Source: Euryodendron excelsum (lineage: Eukaryota; Streptophyta; Magnoliopsida; Ericales; Pentaphylacaceae). Taken from it: DNA of 64,000 bases. A model generated the notes under the pieces. That model ran no database searches. It was not told the origin of the DNA and saw only the letters and a list, made by a program, of their open reading frames with translations. Shown in pieces: positions 11,237 to 22,274 of the stretch. Where the stretch lies: contig CM065398.1 of NCBI GenBank assembly GCA_033060915.1, positions 202,501 to 266,500 on the forward strand, written 5' to 3'. How positions within the stretch are numbered: the stretch's first letter is position 1; every line of letters begins with the position of its first letter. The translations under genes were made by a program, and so were the position numbers.

Positions 11237-12404
11237 TAGGTGTCCCCCCTATATAATTCAGAGACCAAAACAGTAGTAAAGCTCTACTAAAATTTTTGCA
11301 AAACTCTGAAAAGTCCTATACACTTCTCCCTATAAGGATCCAAGCTAGATTCAACCTCTCTCTAGCCTATACACTCCATCTTCCAGGCCTTCAAGCAACC
11401 TTAGAGGCCATTTTTTGCCCAATTCAAAGCAGTTGAAGACCCTTCAAAGCTCAAGCAAAGCCCTTTGCTGAAGCTAAAGGAGTTGTGAAGACAATGTGGT
11501 ATTTCTATTTACATTTTGCTACCCCCCACTCTTCTATTCTCCCTCCTAGCCTACTTAGAATATTCTCTATTTTACTCCCCATCTTCAATCCCCTATTTTT
11601 ACTTGTTTGAACAAGTGGACCCATGGTCCATGCCTAGGGGATGCTTTAGGGAAACCACCGGTTGGGGGTTCCCCCTTTAGCCTACCTTATCTTAGTATGA
11701 ACCATGGGCCCCTTGTAATGTGGTGTGGTCTTTTAGCCTGGTATGACCCCCTTACATATGCTTGGCTCCATCTTCATGCTCATCACCATTTTCTAAAAAC
11801 CCTAACTATTTCTATTTCTATGTCATTCTCAAACTCCATATTCAAGTGTTTTTTTAAAAATGGTTCTAAAAGTTGGTTTCTTGAAGCTTAAGGTCAAACT
11901 CTAGATTTTCATACCTTAGAAAGCCTCCCTTATTCCATGTTGCATCCTTATATTTTTTTTACTTTCAAGTTACATTAAAATGATTTTCAAACCTTCTCTT
12001 TCACATTGATTTTCAAAGTTTTGCTCGCTTGAGTTTTGTGGTTGGAATGGTCCCCATGGAGACTCGCTTGAGTAGTCCCCCCACTATATTGGCCATATAA
12101 ACCCTAACTCACTAGAGTGGTTTTCAATACCCCACAAGTGGTTTTCTAAAGCAACCTTTCTCAAAAGTGGTTTTTAAGAGTTCGTCCTTCTAAGTTTCTT
12201 TCAAAATGGTTTCCAAAAACTACCTATTCCATTTTGGTTTTCAAAAGTTTTATTCTCTTAGGTTAGTAGTTGTAATGGTTCCAAGGCAACCCTCTCTTGA
12301 TTGGTTTCCAAATACCAACCATATAAACCCAACGCTCACTTGAATGGTTTTCAAAACACCCTTTCAATTTTCATACATAAAACCATCTTTCCAAAACCAA
12401 TAGG

Positions 12405-12735
12405 TTCAAAACCCTAGTTCAAAGCCACTTTCCAAAACCATTAGGGCTAAACCCTAACCCCAAACCACTTTTCAAAACTACCTTCCAAAACCCTAGGTCT
12501 ACCAAACCCTAGTTTGCCTAACCTAGGTCCCCAAAACCCTAGTTGGTCAACCTAACCCTAGTTTTTCCTAACCCTAGGTTAATTTGACCCTAGTTATCCT
12601 TAACCCTAGGTTAACATAACCCTAGTTAGTTAAACCTAGGTCGCCTTAAACTTAGTTAGTTAACCCTAGTTTAATTTAACCCTAGGTTAACCTAACCCTA
12701 GTCAACCCTAGGTTATCTTAACTTTAGTTTACCTT
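12405..12735 (+). repeat. Degenerate CCCTAGGTTAA tandem repeats in LTR O
   Basis: Many copies of AACCCTAGGTTAA / AACCCTAGTT at irregular short spacing. The equivalent part of LTR C (31560-31750) has the same repeat, so it belongs to the LTR family and is not telomeric. Confidence 0.8.
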
Positions 12736-13959
12736 AATCAAGGTCAGATGGCTTCAAGACTCCAACTCTAAATCTCTTCTCAAATCATCTCTTCAATTTA
12801 AATGACCTTTCCAAAACATGTTTTCAAAAACCTCATATTCTCTTGATGTTTCAAAAACCTTAATTCAAAAGTCCTCTTAAATGTTACCATACCCTTTTCA
12901 AAATGCTTCCAAAAAAATGACAACCCTAAGGTGATCCTAACCCCATCATTGTCGCGCCCAAATTTTTTGCACTTGAGGAATAAACACACAAGCGGAAAAA
13001 ATACTGTACTCTCTCGTTAGAACTCACCCTCCAAGAAGAATGAGTGCGACTAGGTTTGAATTGAAAATTGATTTGAATAAAGAGCTTTTAGAAAAGATTT
13101 GGAGTTGCCACTTTACTTGATTAAAGTGAGTTAGGTCACCTAAAAACTAAGCACAATCCAAAGACTACACTTAGGGTTTTTGGAAATAATTTTGAAAATA
13201 CTTCCTCAAGAGAGGGTTTTTAAGAAAACAGGCTGTTTGGTAACTTTTGAAAAACATTTTAGCCCTTTTTTGAAAATAAACTCCATTTTAGTCTTTGAAA
13301 ACAGTGATCCTAGGTTCGGAGGTTGGTTACGTGTAGGGAAGACGCACTAAGCCATCACCCTACCCCACCTTTGCAGTACCTACATGTCTATTTACCCTAA
13401 ATTCACCTATGAGAGTCTTCAACTAACAAATATCCAATCTTATCCACTTTAGAAAATAATTTTTAAAAGAATGATGCATGTTGTGCAAGTGCAAGAAAAG
13501 AAAGTTGGAAAATAGATTTGGAAATAGATTCAAAAAGAAATTGATTTGATTTGATAAGAGATTTGAAAAGATAGATTTAAAATTGAAAGAAAGCTTTAGA
13601 GATTGGAAATATAGACTTGAAAATAGAGTTTTGGAATTAGAAACTTGAAAAAGGTTGTGACCACACCCATGAGGGTTGCCTACGTATCCTTTTGGAGGAA
13701 TCAGGTCAATCGTAGTTCGGACAAGAGTCTGATAGAAAATTGAAGATTTTGATTGGAAAGAGAAATTGAGTTGGAATTCGAATTAGAAGATTAAGAAATC
13801 GGGATTGAACTTAGACCTAGAATTGAACTTGAAAAAGGATTTGACCCTTGGAAGAGAACTTGGACTAAATTTGGAAATATAGAGTCTTGGGAAACCTAGA
13901 CTTAGGAAGATAGGATTTGGACTTGAGATTAAGAAAGATTTGACTCGAATGTTGGACTT

Positions 13960-14500
13960 GAAAAATTAGGAAAGATTGAATTTAGGAAGGGTTCGAATTA
14001 GAAAAGTTTTCATTTTAGGAAAGTTTCATTTTAAGAAGGTTTTGGTTTAGGAAAGTTTTCAAATTAGGAAAGTTTCAATTTGGAAATATTTTGAAAGTAG
14101 AAAAGTTTTGAAATAGGAAAGTTTTCTTTTTGAAAAAGAGTTGATTTTTGGAAAGAGTTTGATTAGGAAAAGTTTGGTTTAAGAAAGATTTAGAATTTTA
14201 GAAAGTTTTGACTTAAGAAAATTTTGAATTTGGAAAGTTTTAACTTAGGAAAAGTTTCACTTTTAGAAAGTTTTAACTTAAGAAAGTTTCAAAAGTTTTG
14301 AATTTGGAAAGATTTGAAATTTAGAAAGTTTGAAATTTAGAAAATGCTTGAAAGTTTGAGTTTTAGAATACACTTGAAGTTAGGAAAGGTTTAAGTTTAA
14401 GAAAGATTTGAAGATTTATATTTGGAAAGTTAAGATTTAGGAAAGTATGAGATTAGGAAAGATTTGGAGTTGGAAGGATTGAGATTCCTATTTCCTAAAA
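13960..14500. repeat. Purine-rich GGAAAGTTTTGAATTTA-type cryptic repeat
   Basis: Dozens of degenerate GGAAAGTTT / GAAATTTAG words at about 12-20 bp spacing. Present in every long LTR of the family, at different lengths. Confidence 0.75.
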
Positions 14501-15555
14501 CAAAGGATTGGATTTTGTTTATAAAAGAGGTGTTTTGATTTTGTCCTCAAAAACGGAGGATATCATCTAGTTTCCTAAATGGGAAGATTGGATTTGGTTT
14601 CCTAATGGAAAGATTGGATTTGACATGGATTTGGAAAGATGAAGTTTTGGAAATCCTAGATTCGAAAAGCTATAGTTTTGATGTAGAAAAGGGGTCTTGG
14701 AAACCTAGTTTTAAGGTAAGATTGAAAACCATGTTTTTGAGAAAGGAAATTAAGATTTCCTAATCGTTAGCTCTAGGGTTTGACTTGGGCTCTAAGAAAA
14801 GAAATTTTTAAAAGTGAATTTTTGGAAAGAGAGACTTTTGAAAGGAAATCTTAGAAATGAGTTTTTAAAAAGTGAGTTTGAAAATAGAGTTTTTGGAAGG
14901 AGATTTGTGGAAAGAGTTTTTGGAAGAATGCAAGATCATGATATGCACAATGCAAGTTGGGGTCGTGAACATAAAAGGTTAAAGGCTTCACCACATAATC
15001 AAGGGGGCCGAACCCACGTGGTCTCCAGTTAGATTAAAAGAAAGCCCCCGACAAGGTGACCCTCCAATAGCCTAATTTTACACATGGACCGGGAAATTCC
15101 TTGTTTCAAGCATGCAAGAAAGGGGGGAAAGAAGATGGGCGATTAAAATAGAAGAAAACCTAAATGGGTTAGGAGAGAGAAGAGAGGAGGAAGATGCGTA
15201 AACTTAAAAAGAAAGCCTGCCTTGTGTCTTGTTTATTTTACTTTGCTTTGCGCACTTTGCTTTTCTTGCTTTGCTTTGGTCTTCGATTCAGTCTTCGTCT
15301 TGATCTTCGAAAGCTTGTCTTGATCTTCAAGATCTTCGAGTTGCAGCACTTCAAGTCTTCAATGGAGGCTTTGAAGGCTAGTGTATGAGTATATGAGAGT
15401 GTGTATGAGTGTATAGGAGGCTAGGGTTTGTGTATGGAGGCAAGGGTTTGGAAAACCTAAGGAGACTAGGGTTTTGGGAGGCTACGAGCTCTGTGTATCG
15501 AAAAGTAGCGTTTCAGACTGAGTTCGTGGACCTCTTTCACACTAGAGGAGGCTCT

Positions 15556-15565
15556 GTATTTATAG
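15556..15565 (-). promoter_or_regulatory. A 3' LTR TATA box
   Basis: CTATAAATAC on the minus strand, followed by AGAGCC, as in the other family members. Confidence 0.6.
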
Positions 15566-17519
15566 AGAGAAGAATGACCTAGCGCCTGTTGTAGTGATGC
15601 CAAGCAAAAAAACCTTTTGGCGCCAGCCACTTAGGAAAGTTTTAAGGTCAGCAAGCAACATATCTTCAGAAGATTTGGGCACTGTACTAATGACTACCAT
15701 GCAATTTTTAGCTTGGCTTCACTAGTAGTGGCTCCAAAAGGTCTGGAAAGAATTTAAGGGACCGGGAATGGCCCGAATGGCTGGAAAAGGGCAGGAACCC
15801 TTAGAATAGGGTCCCGGGGGTAATGGACTTGAAAAAGGATGTCAGGGTTTGTTGAAAGGGTTGACTGAGCCATTAGGGGCAAAACAGTCAACTGCATAGA
15901 AAAACTGCTGGGACGGACTCAAAATGTCTTGGAAGAAGACTCAAGATTTGGAAACATTATTTAGAATGTTCTCAAAGGCTACCGATTTGATACCCCGAGC
16001 CAGTATAGTCGGAAAAGGCGACTGGCCCACCAGGGGCAAAACAGTCATTTTGCACCGGGTTTGCCAGAATTGACTCGGAATGATCTAGAAAGATAAAGGA
16101 AGATCGGGAACACTCTAAAAAGCATTCTTGAGAGATTACAGGTTTGATACCCAGAGTCGGTGTGTTTCCCGGGGTGCTCGGATGCCTAGGGACAAAATGG
16201 TCATCTTGACTGGAATGTCTCGGAATTGGGCCGAAACTGACTAGAAGGCACCTAATCATGCCGGATTGCCTTTAAGACAATCTTCGAAGGGTGGACTTAC
16301 CATTCTGAGGACTTAGGTACTTTCTCGAGAAACGTGCTGAGAAAAGGCCCTAGGGGCAGTTTCGTCATTTTTCACCGAAGTGGGCTAGCAGGCACTGGTG
16401 TTGACCTGGGTTTTGAGTGTTTCCACCACTCTGACGGTGGTCCCGTGATACAGGGTTTGTTGGCAATTCCCTATATTGATCTGTTTACGAGTACTTCTAC
16501 TACTTTGACGGTTGTGATGTTTGCGAGTACTTCCGCTACTCTGACGGTTCGTGATCATTCCTGAGACTGCCTGATCTCGGGAAGCTGCTAAATGGACTTA
16601 GTGCCTAAGGAATCAACTTTCTCAAAAGGCATTCCGAAACAGACATTTCTACATTGACGGGCTAGCAGGTGCCAAAGGTGGACCGTTCTACCATCTAGGG
16701 GACTTAGGGTCTCGTCTCGGTCAACGGGTTTGAGGGGACTTACCGTTCCAAAGAGTTCACTCGGAAACGTGCCGGATTGGAGGGTCTTACCACCTTGAGG
16801 AATTAACTTTCTCAAAAGGTGTGCCGAATTTAATTGGAATTAGAATTGGAATTGGAATTGGAATTGGAAAGGGGACTTACCATCTTCGGAAAGACGTGCC
16901 TGTTGGAATTGGACCGAACATTACTCCCAAGGGTATTTTGGTTATTTTGACTCTGTTTGGGCATGGCGGGTGTCGCGCCCAGATTTTTCGCACTCAAGGA
17001 ATACTCACATAAGCGGAAAAAATGTTGTACTTTCTCGTTAGAACTCACCCTCCTAGAAGAATGAGTGCGACTAGGTTGGAATTGAAAATTGATTTGAATA
17101 AAGGGCTTTTGAGAAAGATTTGGAGTCGCCACCTAACTTGATTAAGGTGAGTTAGGTCACCTAAAAACTAAGAATAATCCGAAGACTACACTTAGGGTTT
17201 TGGAAAATGATTTTTGAAAATATCTCCTCGAGAGAGGGTTTTTAAGAAAAACAGGTTGTTTGGCAACCTTTGGAAAATATTTAGCCCTTTTTTTGAAAAA
17301 TAACTCCTTTTGGTCTTTGAAAATAGTGATCTAGGTTCGGAGGTTGGTTACGTGTAGGGAAGACGCACTAAGCTATCACCCTACCCCGCCCTTTCGGTAC
17401 CTACATGTCAATCTACCCTAGATTCACCTACGAGAGTCTTTAACTAACTATTAGCCAATCCTATCCACTTTAGAAAAACAATGCTTGAAAACTAACATGA
17501 TGCATGATATGCAAGTGCA

Positions 17520-19640
17520 AGTTAAGAGAATTGAAAAATAGATTTGAAAATAAATTGATTTGAAATTGATTTGATTTGAAAATAGATTTGAAGAAATGGA
17601 ATTGAAATTGGAAAGTTTGAAAATTGAAAGTAGAAATTTGAAAATAGAAATTTTGAAATTAGAATTTTGAAAATAGATTGGAATTTGAGATTTGGAAAGA
17701 TTTTGGAAACCGCACCCATGAGGGTGGAATTGAAAGTTTGAAAAGTATTGTGACCGCACCTATGAAGGTTGCCTACGTATCCCTTTGGGTGAATCAGGTC
17801 AGTCGTAGTTCGGACCGGAGTCTGATTGAAAAGAGGTTTATTTGAAGAGAGGGATATTGGATTGGAAGAAAGAAATTGAATTGAAAATTGGATTTGATTT
17901 GAGATTAGAAGAGGAGATTGGAAATTGAAATTCAGAAGATTGGACTTTGATTTGAAAAGATAGATTTGGACTTGTTTTAGAAAGAGAAAGTTTAAGAAAC
18001 CTAGACTTAAGAAAGAGAAGAGACTTAGGAAAGATTTGACTTGGCTTGGAAGATTTGTAAAGGTTAGATTTTAGGAGATGTTCAAATTAGGAAAGTTTCA
18101 TTTTTGGAAAGTTTTCGAACTAGGAAAGTTTTGAATTTAGGAAAGTTTTGAATTTAAGAAAGTTTGGAAATTGGAAAGTTTTAAAAATTGGAAAGTTTTG
18201 AAATAGGGAAGTTTTGAAAGTATGAAAGTTTCGTTTTAGGAAAGGTTTGAAAAAGGAAAGTTTTCAATTTAGGAAATGTTTGAATTAAGAAAGTTTCAAC
18301 TTAAGAAAGTCTTAAATTAAGAAAGTTTTGAGTTTAGAAAAGTTTTAGATTTGAAAAGATTTTGAATTTTTGGAAAGTTTAGAATTTAGAAAGTTTTTAG
18401 GTTTAGAAAGATTTAACTTAAGAAGGTTTCAAATTTAGAAAGTTTTGAATTTGGAAAGATTTGAAATTTAGAAAGTTTAAGATTTAGAAAGTTTTAGAGT
18501 TTTAGAAAATCTTGAGATTAGGAAAGGTTTGAATTTAGGAAAGATTTGAAAGCTTAGGTTTGAAAAAGATTTTGGAAAGGGGTAAAATTAGGAAAGGGTT
18601 GAACTAAGAAAGATTTGAAAGTTGAGTTTTAAAGTTTAGGAAAAATTTTTATGTTCAAGTTTTGGAAACTTAAGATTTAGGAAAGTAGAAGTTTAGGAAG
18701 GATTCGAATTAGGGAAGATTTGGATTTTGTAATTTAAGGAAAGGTTTAAAGTTTAGGTTTAGGAAACTTATGGTTTAGGAAGGAATTGAATTAAGAAAGG
18801 TTTGGATTAGGAAGGGATTGGATTTGGTTTCTAAAAGAGAAAGGTTGGATTTTGTTTCCAAAAACGAAGTGTGGGATCTAGTTTCCTAAACGGGAATATT
18901 TGATTTGGTTTCCTAAAGGGAAGATAAAATTTGGTAAGGATTTGGAAAGGGAGATTCTAGAAACCCTAGATTCGGAAAATTATAGTTTCGACGTAGAAAA
19001 TAGATTTTGGAAACATGTATAGTTTGGATGTGAAAACAAGAGGTTTTGGAAACCTAGGTTTGGGGCAAAGTTTGAAAATCATGTTTTTGGAAAGAAAATT
19101 AGGGTTTCCTAATGGTTAGCTCTAGGGCTTGACTTGGGCTTTAAGAAAAGAGATTTTTGGAAAGCGCATTTTTGGAAACGAAGGTTTTGGAAAGAAATCC
19201 TAAAGAGGAATTTCTAGAGGGAAGATTTTGGAAAGAGAGTTTTTGAAAATGAAGATTTTTAGAAGGGAATCCTAGGGAGGAGTTTTTGAAAAGTGTGTTT
19301 TCGGAAACAAGTTTTTTTTGGAAGGAAATCCTAGAAGGGAGTTTCTAGAAGGAAGATTTTTAGAAAGAGAGTTTTTTAGAAAGATCTTTGGAAGGAGATT
19401 GTTGGAGAGAGTTTTTTAGGAAATGAATTTAGGAAGTGTTTTTAGAAAGTGAATTTTGAGGAAAAGATTTTGAAGAGGAGTTGAAAAAGAGAGTTTTGAA
19501 AAATAGATTTGGAGGGGAGTTTTTGAAAACAATTTTGGAGAGGAGAGTTTTACGAAAGTATGTTGAAAAAGAGATTTTTAGGAAGAAAGATTTTTTGAAA
19601 AGAGAGTTTTAAGAAAGTATGAAAACGTCTCACTTTCCTA
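17520..19640. repeat. Purine-rich cryptic repeat block of N1
   Basis: About 2 kb of degenerate GGAAAGTTTTGAATTTAG, GAAATTGATTTGA and TTTTTGGAAAG words with strong purine bias on the plus strand. It has no coding content and is the longest version of this block in the window. Confidence 0.75.
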
Positions 19641-20505
19641 AAGCGATTCTAGTCATAAGAAGGCCAGAACCACTTTAAGAAAATGGTTTTAGAAAACAAT
19701 AAGATTTGAAAATATAGACCAAAAAGGTCACTTTTAATGTAACACTTTCCTAAAGCAACCCTAGCCATGGAAAGACTAGAATCACCCTAGAATTGTGGTT
19801 TTGAAAACAAGTTTTTGAAAAAGAGATTTTGATGCAATTTTGAAAACAAGTTTGAAAACGATTTTGAAAACGAGTTTGAAAACGAATTTCGGAAGATACA
19901 AAACTATGATATGCACAATGCAATTTGGGGTCGTGAATATACAAGGTTAAGGCTTCACCACATAATCAAGGGGGTCAGACCCACGTGGTCTTTGGTTAGA
20001 CTAGAAGAAAGCCCCCGACACGGTGACTCTCCAATAGCTCAATCCTACACACGGACCGAGAATCCCCTTGTTTCAAGCATGCAAAGAAAAGGGGGGAAAG
20101 AGATGGGGGATTAAAATAGAGAAAACCCAAGTGGGTTAGGAGAGAGAAGAGAGAGGGGGGAAGTGCGAAAATTTAAATAGGGAACCTACCGTATGTCTTG
20201 TTTATTTTGCGCGCCGTGCTATCTTCAATCTTCGGTCTTCGTCTTGATCTTCACCTTCAGTCTTCAAGAGTGGTCTTCAAGCTTTGGATTGCAGCTCCTC
20301 AAGTCTTCAAATGATGGTTGAAGGCTAGTGTATGAGTGTATGGGGGTGTGTATGAGTGTATAGGAGACTAGGGTTTGTGTATGGGGTGGCTAGGGTTTGG
20401 AAAACCTAGGGAGGCTAGGGTTTAGGAGGTGCTCGAGCTTTGTATATCGAAATATAGGATTTTTAGGTTAAGTTTGCAGACCCTTTTCACGTTGAATAAG
20501 GCTCT

Positions 20506-20515
20506 GTATTTATAG
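20506..20515 (-). promoter_or_regulatory. N1 TATA box
   Basis: CTATAAATAC on the minus strand, in the conserved LTR position. Confidence 0.6.
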
Positions 20516-21533
20516 AAGTTGGACAAACCTAGCGCCTGTTGCAGTGGCGTCAGGGCAAAATTTCTCTTGGCACCACTAGGAGTGGCAGCAGGCCAATTCC
20601 TGGCTTGGCGCTACTACTAGTGGCGCCAGCCACTTAGGAAACTTTATAAGTCGGCAAGCAACGTATCTTTGACCAGATTTGGGCGTCTGTACTAGTGACT
20701 ACCATGCAACTTTTAGCCTGGCTTCACTAGGAGTGACTCTGGAAAGTCCGGGAATGATTTGGAGGAGCCAGGAATGACCCGGAAGGCCAGAAAGGAACAG
20801 GAACACTTAAAATAGTGTCCTGGAGGTATTTGACTTGAAAAGCGAGGACAAGATGTGTCGGAAAGGTTGACCGGGCCCTTAGGGGCAAAACGGTCAATCG
20901 GACCAGGAAGCTGCCGGGGCGAACTCAGATTGTCCCGGAAGAAGACTTGGGATTTGGGAACATTATTCAGAATGTTCTCGGAGGTTGCCGGTTTGATTCC
21001 CAGAGCCGGCGTGGTCAGAAAAGGAGACCGGCCCACTAGAGGCAAAACGGTCATTTTGTACCAGGTTTGCCGGAACTGACTCGGAATGATCTAGAAAGGT
21101 AAAGGAAGGTTGAGAACACTATAAAAAGTATTCTCGGGACATTATCGGTTTAATACCCAGAGCCGGTGTGGTCGAAGAAGGAGACCGGCCCTCCAGGGGC
21201 AAAACGGTCATTTTATACCTAGTTGGCCGGAACTGACTCGGAATGATTCGGAAAGGTAAAGGAAGATTGAGAATACTATAAAAAGTATTCTCGGGACATT
21301 ACCGGTTTGATACCCAGAGCCGGTGTGGTTCCCGGGGTATTCGGATGTTTAGGGGCAAAATGGTCATCTTGACTGGAAAGTCTCGGAAAAGGTCCTAAGG
21401 GCAGTCTGGTTATTTTTCATCGAAGTGAGCTAACAGACACGGGTGTTGACCTGGGTTTTGAGTGTTTCCGCCACTCTAACGGCAGTCGTCGTGACACGGG
21501 GATTTATTGCCAATTCCCTATATCGACCTATTT

Positions 21534-21736
21534 GTGAGTATTTCCGCTACTCTAACGGTTTTGTGAGTATTTCCGCTACTTTAACGGTTTTGTGAGTATT
21601 TCCGCTACTCTAATGGTTTTGTGAGTATTTCCGCTACTCTAACGGTTTTGTGAGTAGTTTCGCTACTCAGACGGTTTTGTAAGTATTTCCACTACTCTAA
21701 CGGTTTTGTGAGTAGTTTCGCTACTCGGACCGTCTC
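21534..21736. repeat. 29-bp tandem repeat, 7 units
   Basis: Unit GTGAGTATTTCCGCTACTCT plus AACGGTTTT. Starts at 21534, 21563, 21592, 21621, 21650, 21679 and 21708. Two units read GTGAGTAGTTTCGCTACTC. Other LTRs of the family keep one or two copies of the core. Confidence 0.95.
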
Positions 21737-21930
21737 GAGGAATAAACTGTCTCGAGAGTGGGATTGGAAAGGGGTCTTACCGTCTCCGAAGAGACGTGCT
21801 TGGAACCGTCTCGAGGAATAAACTGTCTCGAGAGTGGGATTGGAAAAGCGACTTATCGTCTCCGAAGAGACGTGCCTGGATTGGAACCGTCTCGAGGAAT
21901 AAACTGTCTCGAGAGTGGGATTGGAAACGT
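21731..21930. repeat. About 76-81 bp tandem repeat, 2.5 units
   Basis: Starts of CGTCTCGAGGAATAAACTGT at 21731, 21807 and 21888, each followed by CTCGAGAGTGGGATTGGAAA. Units contain the inverted pair CGTCTC..GAGACG around CGAAGAGACGTGC. Confidence 0.9.
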
Positions 21931-22128
21931 AAAGGAAAGGATAATGCCCTTAAGGGCATTTTGGTCATTTTGCCTCTATTTGGGCCTGATAGGCCCGCGA
22001 AGCGATGGACAGACGGAATTTGGACCTAGAGAATTGGTTTCGATTGGAATATGCCTACAATGACTTGAAAACAAGTCTGGACGGAGTGTAGACTGCCGAG
22101 TGGTAAAAAATTGGGTGCTTACAGCGGG

Positions 22129-22258
22129 CCCGCAAAGCCGTTTGATCGACGGGATTAGACTTGGAAAGTTTATTAGACTCAGAATATGTCCACATTGACT
22201 TGAATACAAGTCTGGACGGACTGTAGACTGCCGGGCGATCAAAAATGGGGTGCTTATA
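22129..22258 (-). mobile_element. A: 3' LTR, part 2 (inner end)
   Basis: This continues the LTR interrupted at 16970. It ends GGGGTGCTTATA (family consensus ..TTACA) next to the PPT at 22259 and matches 44410-44539 of the partner LTR. Confidence 0.85.
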
Positions 22259-22274
22259 GCTGCTCCTCTTTTTG
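22259..22274 (-). other. Polypurine tract of element A
   Basis: On the minus strand the bases just before the 3' LTR read CAAAAAGAGGAGCAGC. A purine run adjoining TGTAAGCACC is the expected second-strand primer site. LTR B has the sister tract at 28437. Confidence 0.7.

Larger units (their letters stand above)
9345..12949 (+). mobile_element. O: long LTR, left arm
   Basis: It starts TGTAAGCACC and reads, in plus orientation, the same blocks as the minus-strand long LTRs: CAAAATGACCATTTTGCCCC motifs (10111, 10272), TATA box at 11229, then CT-rich DNA with TTTTCAAAA and CCCTAGGTTAA repeats. It is colinear with solo LTR C (28947-33110). It stops at 12949, where element A is inserted, and resumes at 44540. 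The joined LTR would be about 5.3 kb and is flanked by gcctc/gtctc. With no second LTR or internal domain it is a solo LTR. Confidence 0.8.
12950..16970 (-). mobile_element. A: 3' LTR, part 1
   Basis: The outer edge in plus reading is TGTCGCGCCC at 12950, preceded by atcat. Element A is on the minus strand, so this is its 3' LTR. It pairs with the LTR at 40543-44539, which shares its particular sequence (for example AAAGAAAGTTGGAAAATAGA after GTGCAAG, and the run around 13790-13950). The two look closer to each other than to N1 or B. It is broken at 16970 by N1 and resumes at 22129. Joined length is about 4.15 kb. Confidence 0.85.
16971..22123 (-). mobile_element. N1: solo long LTR nested in the A 3' LTR
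   Basis: It runs from TGTCGCGCCC to GGTGCTTACA in plus reading (5153 bp), with perfect 5-bp duplications gcggg at 16966-16970 and 22124-22128. Removing it and one duplication restores the A LTR across ..GGCGGG / CCCGCAAAG... No internal domain or second LTR belongs to it, so it is a solo LTR. It is longer than its relatives because of tandem arrays at 21534-21930 and duplicated segments at about 21070-21340. Confidence 0.92.

Noticed and set aside
12405..12735. Interstitial telomere
   Set aside because: The unit is CCCTAGGTTAA-like with 14-30 bp spacing, not the plant heptamer, and the same block occurs in LTR C.
16821..17132. Small frames with Ile-Gly and Ser-Asn repeats
   Set aside because: They read through GGAATTGGAATT simple sequence and LTR ends; the counterparts at 44206-44479 are the same LTR block.
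20713..21079. Recurring frames of 70-113 codons in the GGGCAAAACGGTCA block of each LTR (also 620-1082, 27184-27445, 44051-44251)
   Set aside because: They are open in both strands of an LTR promoter region, vary between copies and have no start context or domain; non-coding LTR sequence is simpler.
21534..21736. Regular 29-bp repeats resembling a CRISPR array
   Set aside because: Units are directly adjacent without spacers, diverged, and lie inside a plant LTR.
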